Shown here piece after piece: positions 9,065 through 17,549 of a stretch of 64,000 nt of DNA. A program made the translations under genes and the position numbers. A model generated the notes under the pieces. The model searched no databases and had not been told where the DNA came from. It saw only the letters and a list, made by a program, of their open reading frames with translations. Source of the DNA: Flavobacterium gyeonganense (GTDB taxonomy: Bacteria > Bacteroidota > Bacteroidia > Flavobacteriales > Flavobacteriaceae); NCBI RefSeq assembly GCF_029625295.1, contig NZ_CP121112.1:4588001-4652000 (forward strand), written 5' to 3'. Every line of letters begins with the position of its first letter. Within the stretch, counting starts at the first letter, position 1.

Positions 9065-11524
9065 TTATAAATCTATTTCTATTATCTTATCTAAATCAAA
9101 CCATGCCATTTTGTTTTCGGAAATGTATTCGTCAGCAGCCCTTTCAAGCTTAATATGGTAACAAAGTTTCATATTGTTACTTCGGAGATAATTAACCAGA
9201 ACTTCCTTTTTGATCTTTAAATTAAAACCCTCAGATGCGGGTTCATATCTTCTCCTGTCAGTGCTTGAAATACTGGCACTAATCCATCTGAATGCCTTTA
9301 AAGGATAATCGTCATCCTGGCATATTATTTCCAGAAGATTTCTTGGTTTTATTTCAGCTTTCACAAATAAATCTGAAAGTAAGTTGGCACATGTTATATC
9401 GCTATGTCCTCTAAAATTATTGCGGGATAAATGAATTAGAGCAGAGCTGTCCTCTTCTTTATAAAAAGAAGAAGTGAAGCTTGGGGATGAAATTTCAAAG
9501 GCATACTGGTTTCCCATTTCAAGATAGGGATACAGTTTTAATTTCTTTAATTTACCATCTTTATTTTTTAAAAATGCGCTTACCTCAAAGTAACACGTTC
9601 CGTGCAGTACTTTATATCTGTTAACCCTCTGGCTACCATACTCTGCTAATGTGATATAATCCTTTTCCCTTGTTGCCAACTGCGCTGCCATCGTCTCAAA
9701 ATCGGTAAATCTTAAATAGTCTGCTTTTGTAATGTCCTCTGGAATCCAGTTTATATAATTCGGTTTAGAAATTTCCCTATACAAAAGTTTTGAAGGATCA
9801 TAAACCCTGAAAAGTGCTTTTATTTCGTCAATATAAAACGATTCGAAACTTCCATTATTTACTCCAGAACACAAAACTTTATTAATACTGCTTTTTAACT
9901 CATCATAATAGGGAGAATATATTTCAATAGTATCAAAATTGGTATTAATATTATACCGCCTGTGGATAATGCTTTCTTGTTCTCCATCGTAGTCCAGTAG
10001 TCCTTTTGCCGACATATCGTCATAAAGAAAATCTTTAACTGAAAATCCCTCTTTCTGATTTAAACTTAATTTCTTAATTAAATGAAGTTGATACGGAGCA
10101 TAGACAAAAACTGTTCTCCTGCCCTCTGTATTCTGCTCTGTATTCTGCGCAAACAATCTGCTAGACCATAAAATTCCTTTAGACAGCCAGTCCGGCAATT
10201 TGGAAAGCAGTTTGATTCTTTTCGAAGCCCTATTAATCTGACCAAGCCTTGATAATTCACGTGAACTTAAAAACTTAGTATCGGATTCTTGCAGCAGCAA
10301 CAGAAGTGCCCTGCACTGCTCTAAAATATTGAAATGTTCTTTATCCAGCAGGGAAAGCAGCTGGGCTTTGAAAGCTATAAGCATTGACGGCTCTTTTAAA
10401 GCAAGAGCCTGAAGTACAACTAAACTATATTCTATTTCGTTATTACTTCCTTTTTCAATTCCAAATTTTATAAATAGGTTCAAACGGAAGCTGTCTTGCA
10501 TAACTAAATCCAACATCGACTGAAGGGCAAGTTCCCGAACTTTAAAAACAGGATAATTAAAAAGCCATACTAAGTGCTTAATGATAATTTCAGAAAAGCC
10601 ATAGTTCTCTTTATGACCGGTCAAAAATCCATATTTTGATAGCTTTTTCGGAAGACCGGTAGCTAATTCATTATTATATAAAAGATTGGACTCGTAATAG
10701 GTTTGTACAGCATTATCTTCAAAATAATCGCTGTATTTTAAGAGCTTGTCCACCGAGCTTGTAAGATCACCCGAATAACGGCCGTTCTGTGAAATATAGC
10801 TCTCCAGCAGAAACTTTTTCCCAAATTCCTGATCCATTTTTAAAATAGATTCGAAGATGTCAAAATCTAGTCCATCTGGGTCATCTTCCTTTTGAAAAAG
10901 AATACTGTCATATTCAAACTGAGATACTGTCAATACAATTTCCTTAGCTTTTGATGGATCAATAGCTGTTAAGCGGTTTGCTATTTTAAGTAATGCCGCT
11001 GTTCTGGTTCTCCCTTTGCACCACTTATCAACAAAACCAGAAAGATCTTTCAAGTCTACTGTCGAGCACTGGTCAATAAGTTTCATTATCTCTTTACTGG
11101 TAAGGATTTGCTCGAATAAAAATACATGTCTAGCGTTTAGTTCTTCTGCTATTATTTCAAGCCATTGATCGATTTCCAGCTGATCCTCAATGTAAATTGA
11201 CAATAATTTATCAGTAAACAAACTGTCAACCATGTCAACTAGGGAATAGAAATTTGTTTTTATTTCTTGGAGACTAACATCAGCGGTGGAATCCAAATTA
11301 TTTATCGTATTTTTCAGCGTAGCAAATCGCTGTACAATCTTACCTTTTGCTCCATTAAAAATTAATTTTTGAGGCTCGGTCAGGTTTTCAAGAAAACCAT
11401 CAAATAAATTAGCGGATGATTTAAATTCCTTTCGTAAAATCTGATTCCGCTTGTTACTAGTCAGAATTTCGTAACTAGTTTTAATATATTTTATAAATCC
11501 CTCTTTATTAGCATTGTAAAGCAT
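9065..11524 (-). CDS. Unrecognised 819-residue protein, partner of the STAND-like NTPase
   Basis: Last gene of a minus-strand operon. Its ATG lies 11 nt after the stop codon of the preceding frame, which suggests coupled translation. I do not recognise a family. Residues 1 to about 480 look almost wholly alpha-helical with Leu-rich amphipathic blocks (HEAT/TPR-like in character). The region from about 540 is richer in beta-strand and aromatic residues. No Walker motifs, signal peptide, membrane segment or obvious nuclease core is visible. Being tied to a DUF4297-STAND protein suggests an accessory or sensor role in the same anti-phage system (inference). Confidence 0.6.
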   Translation of the reverse strand: MLYNANKEGFIKYIKTSYEILTSNKRNQILRKEFKSSANLFDGFLENLTEPQKLIFNGAKGKIVQRFATLKNTINNLDSTADVSLQEIKTNFYSLVDMVDSLFTDKLLSIYIEDQLEIDQWLEIIAEELNARHVFLFEQILTSKEIMKLIDQCSTVDLKDLSGFVDKWCKGRTRTAALLKIANRLTAIDPSKAKEIVLTVSQFEYDSILFQKEDDPDGLDFDIFESILKMDQEFGKKFLLESYISQNGRYSGDLTSSVDKLLKYSDYFEDNAVQTYYESNLLYNNELATGLPKKLSKYGFLTGHKENYGFSEIIIKHLVWLFNYPVFKVRELALQSMLDLVMQDSFRLNLFIKFGIEKGSNNEIEYSLVVLQALALKEPSMLIAFKAQLLSLLDKEHFNILEQCRALLLLLQESDTKFLSSRELSRLGQINRASKRIKLLSKLPDWLSKGILWSSRLFAQNTEQNTEGRRTVFVYAPYQLHLIKKLSLNQKEGFSVKDFLYDDMSAKGLLDYDGEQESIIHRRYNINTNFDTIEIYSPYYDELKSSINKVLCSGVNNGSFESFYIDEIKALFRVYDPSKLLYREISKPNYINWIPEDITKADYLRFTDFETMAAQLATREKDYITLAEYGSQRVNRYKVLHGTCYFEVSAFLKNKDGKLKKLKLYPYLEMGNQYAFEISSPSFTSSFYKEEDSSALIHLSRNNFRGHSDITCANLLSDLFVKAEIKPRNLLEIICQDDDYPLKAFRWISASISSTDRRRYEPASEGFNLKIKKEVLVNYLRSNNMKLCYHIKLERAADEYISENKMAWFDLDKIIEIDL

Positions 11525-11535
11525 TATAACTTCGT

Positions 11536-13245
11536 CTATTGGATTTTTTTAAGCTGGCTGACAAATTTAATTTTTTCAATACGATCTTGCTCAGAGGCAG
11601 ATTCCTCCTTAACAGCAACGATCGGAATTTCATGAACAGGAAACGAATAATGAGCAGGATCAAAACCTTTATCGGATAAAAATCCTGAAAATTTAATCAG
11701 CTCCTTTTCATCTTTAAGCTCTACTTCCAGATTGTATCTGATAAGTTGCAGTACCTCTTCAATGATTTCAATATTCTTATAATGAATTGCCTTATTAAGT
11801 ATTTTTTTTGCCAGATGGATAAAATGACCGTCAGAAGTTCCTGTATCTTTCAGTCGTATCACCGTCTTTACAAGTGCCAGATAAAGTACCAGATCACTTT
11901 CTGTACTGTTATTGATCATTGGACCAATTATTCTGCTCATAGCCTCACTGCGAGCAATATTATCTTCCTCCAGCTGCAGGAGTGTCAAACTAAGAGCCGG
12001 GTATATTGTGGATGTAAAAGCAATCAGATCGCACATGCAGATATGACGCATTCTTCCATTACCAGCTTCCCCCAACTTATCTTGAATGTAAAAAACCTCT
12101 GAAAGTCTTTTCAAAGTCCCTTCGGGATCTTGTAAATGCATATACTCTAAAGGCTTGACTATATTGGATGCCTGATAATCTTTACGATATCCCAGTCCAA
12201 ATGAAATTTCAATAATCTGATCGTAAACTCTTTTAAATTCATCGTTAAAACCGCAGTAACCGTAGGTGCGTGAAACTTCAGCAAGACTTCCTGTTAAAGT
12301 TCCCGTATCCTGCTCTGCCCTGGCAATCTTCTCCGCGTGTAAAATTATCTTTTTGAGTAATGAAGAAGTATCCAACTGTTTGCTGTCAAAAATTTGACGG
12401 CTGATAGTCAGTCCAGTGGAATAATGGTTAAAATTTGCACTTTGATCAATTGATATCCAGTAATCTACTAAATCTTCCAGTTCTGTACTGGTGAGCAATT
12501 TTGCTGCTAATTGAAATATATTTCTATATAAATATTTGATATCACGCGAAATAAACGAATTATCCGTATTCATATCAAAAAGACCAGAGGATCTTTCCTG
12601 TATGTACTCAGACCTCCTTACGCATAGACAATCAATGCACTCCTTAAAATTCTCAAGGACACTTTCCCCTTCCAATACCCCTTTCCTTGCATCATTCCAT
12701 AAACGGGAAAGTGAAAAAATTGAATCATAAATATCTTCTGAGGGACCATGCAGCAAGCAAGCATTTTCCAGAAGAGTTTCAATTAACTCAGGTTGAAAAA
12801 TCCATACCGCTTTCAAATCGTCAAATAGGTTCACAATCTCTTTTCGCAGGATAAAATCCATTCTAGCCTCCACCACTATTTCGTTGTATAGTTCGGGTTC
12901 CTTAATACGGCTTGGAAATATACTTTTAATTTCATCTTCATTTAGATAATCACTGCTAAATGAAATAAGCTTATGATACATCTTATCGGAAACCTTATTG
13001 AAATCGATATTTTGAACAGCTTCTATAGCTGCTTGTCTTTCTGAGGCTACTGGCAGTAACAGTTTAAATATCCCAGCATAAATTCGGTTAGATACATGTT
13101 CTGCTTTGCCATAGATTTTAGAAAGCTGAAATAACTTATCCAGCTCTTTGAATACAACTAGATACTCGATTACTTTAACCTTAATTCCCTCATTGATCTT
13201 TGAATTTTCCTCTTCCGAATTTTTCTTTTTTTGTAGCTTCTGTTG
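11536..13245 (-). CDS. C-terminal part of the split DUF4297-STAND protein
   Basis: A shorter reading begins at an ATG at 12981 (481 residues), but the same frame is open and coding-like up to a stop at 13246-13248. It contains no ATG, GTG or TTG between there and 12981. The upstream part reads as normal helical protein (for example VIEYLVVFKELDKLFQ and KIYGKAEHVSNRIYAGIF). The frame overlaps the end of the previous gene in the -1 frame and joins it exactly at a run of seven A (plus-strand T run 13226-13232). So this is very probably the continuation of the 823-residue frame, giving one protein of about 1,365 residues. This part is a helical repeat region of the kind that acts as the sensor in STAND NTPases. 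See the findings for the alternatives of slippage or sequence error. Confidence 0.7.
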   Translation of the reverse strand, partial: QQKLQKKKNSEEENSKINEGIKVKVIEYLVVFKELDKLFQLSKIYGKAEHVSNRIYAGIFKLLLPVASERQAAIEAVQNIDFNKVSDKMYHKLISFSSDYLNEDEIKSIFPSRIKEPELYNEIVVEARMDFILRKEIVNLFDDLKAVWIFQPELIETLLENACLLHGPSEDIYDSIFSLSRLWNDARKGVLEGESVLENFKECIDCLCVRRSEYIQERSSGLFDMNTDNSFISRDIKYLYRNIFQLAAKLLTSTELEDLVDYWISIDQSANFNHYSTGLTISRQIFDSKQLDTSSLLKKIILHAEKIARAEQDTGTLTGSLAEVSRTYGYCGFNDEFKRVYDQIIEISFGLGYRKDYQASNIVKPLEYMHLQDPEGTLKRLSEVFYIQDKLGEAGNGRMRHICMCDLIAFTSTIYPALSLTLLQLEEDNIARSEAMSRIIGPMINNSTESDLVLYLALVKTVIRLKDTGTSDGHFIHLAKKILNKAIHYKNIEIIEEVLQLIRYNLEVELKDEKELIKFSGFLSDKGFDPAHYSFPVHEIPIVAVKEESASEQDRIEKIKFVSQLKKIQ

Positions 13246-15641
13246 TTACTGTCTGCATCAAGCCACTTGATGTCATCGATTTCTTTAAAAAGCCCATCAA
13301 TGTCATTGTAAAGAATTGCTTCTGCCTTATACTCGCTTGTTAGAGTTTCTACATTCTGTTTTATCAGTGATTTGCTAAGTCCCTGTTTAAGTATGTTTCT
13401 AGGAAGTATAGAGCCGATTTTATTATAATACTTACCCAAATAATAATAGAAAAATTCTTTACTGCAGGAAAGAAAATCACCATCCCATATAGTTCGGAGG
13501 CTGTTAGCTGTCTGTCCCGCATCAAGAAGCAAAATTGTAAAATTGACATCTGAATTGTCTAAGTTCCATTTGATGCGGTCAAATTGCGCTTTTAAAAATA
13601 CAATTCTGATAAATTCTGAAATAGACCCCTTCTGAATTGCTGATTTTATGGAGATATTGAGATTATCTTCCGTCTCCTCCATGGCCCTGAAATGCGACCA
13701 GGCAGACTTTAGCCATTCTAATGTGGTATTTTCCATAACTTTATCAAAATCCCCTATCTCATATAAATGCGAGAAATAATTCCTGTACGCATCATCTGTA
13801 AAAGGATTGATTTGGTAAAACTCTGCCAGAAATTTATTAAACGTATCTTTAAGATCCAGAGTCTTTGTTATAATGAACTCTCGAAAACTGTTGTGAAAAA
13901 TTGTATAAGATCTTCCCTCTACCTGCCTTAAAAGATGTTTAAAATCTTTTATAACGTCTTCTATTTCTGCAATATTTCTATCCTCTCCTGCGAGCTTTAG
14001 AATTTCTCTAATCGTTTGAAGAGAGGTATTCTCCTTTCTATATGCTAATACAGCCAGAATCCATCTGGCAAATCCATTATTTTCTATACGCTGATAAAGA
14101 TATTCATGGTAAGTATTAATCTCCCCGTCAGTAAGCTGGGGCAGGTTCTTTATAGTTTCTTCATAATGGCTTCGGGATGTATTTAAAAGCAGTTCAGATA
14201 GATAATGCAAATATATTGGAATTCCTCTGGTAACCTGCTCCAGAAGATTTATATGTTCACCTATTGTAATGTCTTTGTTTTCCATGTACTCTTTAATCTC
14301 CTTCTGAGTAAATGGATTCACTTTTATATGTCTTCTCGAATCCGAAGTTATCTGCAATTTAACAGAAGGAGATAAAACGGTATCGTATTGCGAGCTTAGA
14401 ATAAAAAAAATATTTTCAGGTAAATCCCCTGTGATGGAGTTTAAAAGAGATTTATCTCCCGCAGCTGTGCCCCTGTGCACATGGTCTAGACCGTCAACTA
14501 TAATAATAACTTTCCTTTTAAGACCGCTTATTTTCTCCAGATAAAAATTAAATTTTTCTTCATATTTATCCGAATATCTGCTTGGCAAATCAACCTCAGG
14601 AAAATTTTTTTCCAGGGAAATGCATAGAGATTTTAAAAAATATTGTGATTGATGCCTGAATTCTCCAAAATTGTTCCTGACATCAGGAATGAAACAGTAA
14701 TAAGCAAGAGCTACATCGGGATTTGACTCTTTAAACTTGGTTAAAGCGGTTGATTTTCCAACTCCAGGCAGTCCCTCAATAAAAATATATCCTCGGTCTA
14801 ATTCACTCAAAGCCTTCTCCAGCTGAACAAATAAACTTTGGTTTCGAACATAATGCTCATCGTTAACTATTTTAAAATAATGAGACAATTTATCTTCAAA
14901 ACGATCCAGAATTCCAAGCTCTTTTAATAGAAGATCTTTTGTGATAGCTTCTCCCGAAATGCTCCACTTGACTGCCGCATTTAAAAGTTTATCCAATAAA
15001 GCGCCCTCAATTCCTAATGCTTCAAGTTTAACTCTTATAATATTTTGAATTTGATCCGTTGGTTCCTGTTTGAACTTAAAATCCAGATTTTTTATAAATT
15101 CGTCAAAAGAATCCTCATCTAGTTCACACTCCTCCCGTATGAGTTCAATTGTTGCTTTATAGGTTTGATATTCAGCAATAGCATCATATCTGAGGCTAGA
15201 TACTTTTACCAGATCAAAAAAATTTGTCCTTATTTCAGTTAGTCCAAAATGCAGACCAGAACTTGGGCGTTTTTGAGGACTTTCCTTTTTTATGGTATGA
15301 AGAATAATTGAAAAATTTTCACTATTCTTTTTTGCCGATATATATCCTTCGGCTAACTGCTTAAATAATGATTTCTTGGTTGTTTTGCCGTCATCATTTT
15401 CTGAAGATTGAAGCAGGTTATGCAGGGTGTAAACCTTATCTTCATTCTCTGACCACTTGACCTGATAATATTCAATTTTATTTTCTCTATATACAATGAT
15501 GTCATCTATATGATTGCCTTTATCATAATTCTCAAGTCTTATCTGGTGTATATCTGATTTTAAAATTAAACAATCGATAATTTTAAGTGCTGCGACGTTA
15601 TTTTGATAATAGAAACCAGCTTGCGAATATGAACCTTCCAT
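13170..15641 (-). CDS. DUF4297-type nuclease fused to STAND NTPase (Avs-like), frameshifted near its end
   Basis: An 823-residue frame. Residues 1-210 resemble the DUF4297/Cap4 group of PD-(D/E)XK nucleases, with HIDDIIVY (Asp46/47) followed by YYQVKW (Gln60-x-Lys62). A STAND/NACHT-like NTPase follows, with Walker A EGLPGVGKST near 288-297 and Walker B KVIIIVDGLDHV near 379. Helical winged-helix/TPR-like sequence comes after. An N-terminal nuclease on a STAND NTPase with a helical sensor is the layout of Avs-type anti-phage proteins. The last 20 codons are highly basic (KKRKIRKRKIQR) and look like out-of-frame sequence; a -1 shift at the A7 run restores normal protein that continues into the next frame. 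First gene of the operon; the upstream 425 bases contain its promoter. Confidence 0.8.
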   Translation of the reverse strand: MEGSYSQAGFYYQNNVAALKIIDCLILKSDIHQIRLENYDKGNHIDDIIVYRENKIEYYQVKWSENEDKVYTLHNLLQSSENDDGKTTKKSLFKQLAEGYISAKKNSENFSIILHTIKKESPQKRPSSGLHFGLTEIRTNFFDLVKVSSLRYDAIAEYQTYKATIELIREECELDEDSFDEFIKNLDFKFKQEPTDQIQNIIRVKLEALGIEGALLDKLLNAAVKWSISGEAITKDLLLKELGILDRFEDKLSHYFKIVNDEHYVRNQSLFVQLEKALSELDRGYIFIEGLPGVGKSTALTKFKESNPDVALAYYCFIPDVRNNFGEFRHQSQYFLKSLCISLEKNFPEVDLPSRYSDKYEEKFNFYLEKISGLKRKVIIIVDGLDHVHRGTAAGDKSLLNSITGDLPENIFFILSSQYDTVLSPSVKLQITSDSRRHIKVNPFTQKEIKEYMENKDITIGEHINLLEQVTRGIPIYLHYLSELLLNTSRSHYEETIKNLPQLTDGEINTYHEYLYQRIENNGFARWILAVLAYRKENTSLQTIREILKLAGEDRNIAEIEDVIKDFKHLLRQVEGRSYTIFHNSFREFIITKTLDLKDTFNKFLAEFYQINPFTDDAYRNYFSHLYEIGDFDKVMENTTLEWLKSAWSHFRAMEETEDNLNISIKSAIQKGSISEFIRIVFLKAQFDRIKWNLDNSDVNFTILLLDAGQTANSLRTIWDGDFLSCSKEFFYYYLGKYYNKIGSILPRNILKQGLSKSLIKQNVETLTSEYKAEAILYNDIDGLFKEIDDIKWLDADSNNRSYKKRKIRKRKIQRSMRELRLK

Positions 15642-15990
15642 CTAATATTTAATGTATTGTATGAGTTATTTTGTTTTGATACCATCACTTCGACTGTTCT
15701 AAAATAACAACTAAATTCAGTCAGGCCGATTATAAACAAAAATAAAGGATTATATCAACTACATTCCAAGTATATCTACGTATTTTAAAAATTTAATAGT
15801 TTTACTAACCTTTGCTTTCTCACTGTTAGATTTAGTGCTTCTGGATTTTATAATTAAAAAATCTAAGATCTGAATCTTTGCAGATCAAGACTCCCTTTGA
15901 GTATCTTTATTTTTTTTTAAATATCTTAGGAAATATCAGTCTGTTAATTTTTTTTCTTACTTTTATATTACGCTAACATCGGAAGCGTGC
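15642..15990. other. Intergenic, divergent promoter region
   Basis: AT-rich spacer between the divergent STAND-like operon and the gene starting near 16106. No ORF. A partial promoter-like box TACTTTTA at 15958-15965 lacks a clear -33 element. Confidence 0.35.
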
Positions 15991-16080
15991 CGCCCATCAC
16001 TGCGAAGCTGTATCAGCACCGAGATACTTATAAATTCATTGCGAAACTAATTTCTCGTTTCGAAAAATGGATGATGGGCG
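15991..16080 (+). promoter_or_regulatory. Folded leader: outer 9-bp stem enclosing two hairpins
   Basis: A perfect 9-bp inverted repeat (15991-15999 with 16072-16080) encloses two short perfect hairpins: GTATC/GATAC around 16010-16027, and CGAAAC/GTTTCG around 16042-16062. Together this draws a three-way junction about 90 nt long that ends about 25 nt before the likely start codon. It could be a structured 5' leader or a recombination or attachment site; no known riboswitch was recognised. Confidence 0.4.
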
Positions 16081-16105
16081 ACATCTTTTGACGGGACTTA
16101 ATTTC

Positions 16106-16813
16106 ATGATGAAAAAGAGTACAACAAGCCATACAGACGAGCACTTAAAACGTCTGGCTAAGAAAATCAAAAAAGAACAGAACATCACCCACACAAAGGC
16201 ATTGGACATTGCAGCCAGAGAAGCTGGATTCACCAATTTCAAAAATTTTCAGAACAGTCAGTTGAAAAAAAGCGTTCTAAAAAAAGAAAACGTTGCACAG
16301 GTTTCTCAGAAGATGTTCCAACCTGTGCTCTCAAAAACATTGAACCCGTATCGTAATCTTTTGATAGCTGGAGTAAATCATCTTCTTAAAAATAAGCTTA
16401 TTGCATTGGAAGATTCCAGCGCACAGAATAAAAGAGATGATCAGGGATATGTCTTTACAGAAATTTTCGGATTCCAATCCGTTGTAAGATGGCGCGATAT
16501 TGGCTTTGGGGAACTTGAAATTTCTATATGGTGGAAATATGACCACAGCAAACATCCGCAGGCAGAGCTGGAAGGAAACAAACGTGAGAATTTCAACAAC
16601 ACTACTCCTCTTGCGCGTAAAGAACATTATAAAAATTTTGTCGGGATAACCGTTAGCGGATGGCTGGAGAGAAAAGAAGGAAAACACCTGATGGGAAAAG
16701 ACAGAGAAAGACTTATTGGAATCTATACCCGAAAAGGAGAAAAATCAGCATTGGAGAAACTCCCACTGCAGATTCCTTTGGGTTTTGAAGCAGAAGGGAA
16801 GTTTTACTTTTAA
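16106..16813 (+). CDS. Hypothetical protein with an N-terminal helical domain seen in glyoxalase-like/DUF5623-type proteins
   Basis: Reading starts at one of two adjacent ATGs (16106 or 16109). An upstream in-frame ATG at 16067 is possible but lies inside a folded element and adds unlike sequence. Residues 5-45 (DEHLKRLAKKIKKEQ, then THTKALDIAAREAGF and NFKNFQ) match the short helical motif found at the start of many small bacterial proteins labelled glyoxalase superfamily or DUF5623. The remaining 190 residues are unrecognised. They include a Trp-rich central part (VVRWRDIGFGELEISIWW) and no catalytic signature. A terminator follows 12 nt after the stop, so the gene is a single unit. Confidence 0.55.
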   Translation: MMKKSTTSHTDEHLKRLAKKIKKEQNITHTKALDIAAREAGFTNFKNFQNSQLKKSVLKKENVAQVSQKMFQPVLSKTLNPYRNLLIAGVNHLLKNKLIALEDSSAQNKRDDQGYVFTEIFGFQSVVRWRDIGFGELEISIWWKYDHSKHPQAELEGNKRENFNNTTPLARKEHYKNFVGITVSGWLERKEGKHLMGKDRERLIGIYTRKGEKSALEKLPLQIPLGFEAEGKFYF

Positions 16814-16825
16814 ATAAATAACGTA

Positions 16826-16849
16826 AAAGCCTGCACGAAAGCAGGCTTT
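16826..16849 (+). terminator. Intrinsic terminator
   Basis: Perfect 9-bp GC-containing stem (16826-16834 with 16841-16849), 6-nt loop, just after the upstream stop codon at 16813. The A/T tracts flank both sides, so it may work in both directions. Confidence 0.7.
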
Positions 16850-16912
16850 AATTTAACATCTTTTTACCCCCTTCATTCTGTTGTATATATAAAAGGATAC
16901 TTTAGAAATAAA

Positions 16913-17236
16913 CCAATTTTTAGCTCCAATGGAACAACAATTAATTATTTCATAAGGCCAAAGAAAGACAATCCCGCCACAACTTAAAACAATCTTTACA
17001 AATCCTCCATAATATTTGTAGAATTGTATGTTAGTTTACTGGTATGAACCAATTGAGTTTTTATAATTTTTTGCATCAATCCCCAACAGGACATCTAAAC
17101 CAAATTTACATAGCCAATGGAAGACAGACACTACATATAGAAAGCCAATTTCTTCAAATCCTCCAAAAATGATGTTGTAATTTGTCCTGTCCCTCACTTA
17201 AGGAGACAACTAGCAATTAGTTGTCTCTTTTTTTAT
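16913..17236 (+). repeat. Intergenic repeat family copy A (candidate ncRNA) with terminal hairpin
   Basis: About 320 bp shared with copies at 29840 and 47574, and in part at 46081. The best-conserved core is about 17085-17195: a block beginning CCCCAACAGGACATC, then CCAATGGAAGACAGAC, then AATTTGTCCTGTCC. The CAGGACA and TGTCCTG parts are complementary and could close a long-range stem. The unit ends in a perfect 10-bp hairpin (17203-17212 with 17218-17227) followed by seven T, an intrinsic terminator on the plus strand. The hairpin sequence differs between copies while the core is kept, as expected for a transcript family. It lies directly beside the serine recombinase module. Confidence 0.65.
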
Positions 17237-17330
17237 GCCCTAATACGTAGATTTTTCAAGCCTTCACAGCCTAATATTTGTGGTTCGATTTTTTCACAAG
17301 AAATTCTTAGTCTGTTTGAAATAAACAGTC

Positions 17331-17549
17331 TTAAAGTGACGCTATCAGAGATTTAATCGAAGCTGAACGATGGTTCGAAATCCCGTTAAGGATATAGGAT
17401 TTTTTCTCTTTTGGTTTATCGTAATTTTTTGATACTAAATACAGTAATTCCAAAATAATTTTAGCTTCCTTCTCATCTACCTGAATGCCGTTTTTGGAAA
17501 GAATAATAACGGCTTTCTCTACTGAAACATTCTTCTCAATGAAATTCAT
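17331..17549 (-). CDS. Small protein coupled to the serine recombinase
   Basis: A 72-residue protein whose start overlaps the end of the recombinase gene by 14 nt, so the two are co-translated. It is mostly helical, with a VEKAVIILSKNGIQVDEKEA segment and a basic tail (KKSYILNG, RSASIKSL). It has the look of the short conserved proteins found after site-specific recombinases in Bacteroidota; function unknown. The last 38 codons recur in a decayed copy at 46277-46390, where the substitutions keep the reading frame, which supports this being a real protein. Confidence 0.65.
   Translation of the reverse strand: MNFIEKNVSVEKAVIILSKNGIQVDEKEAKIILELLYLVSKNYDKPKEKKSYILNGISNHRSASIKSLIASL

Noticed and set aside
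13200..13260. Classical X-XXY-YYZ programmed -1 frameshift signal
   Set aside because: The A7 run is in a C-AAA-AAA-A register, which is not a canonical heptamer, and no clear downstream stem was found. Slippage remains possible but was not called as a feature.
17042..17170. A conserved small protein gene in each repeat copy
   Set aside because: Copy B has a frame break and the differences between copies A and C are mainly non-synonymous.
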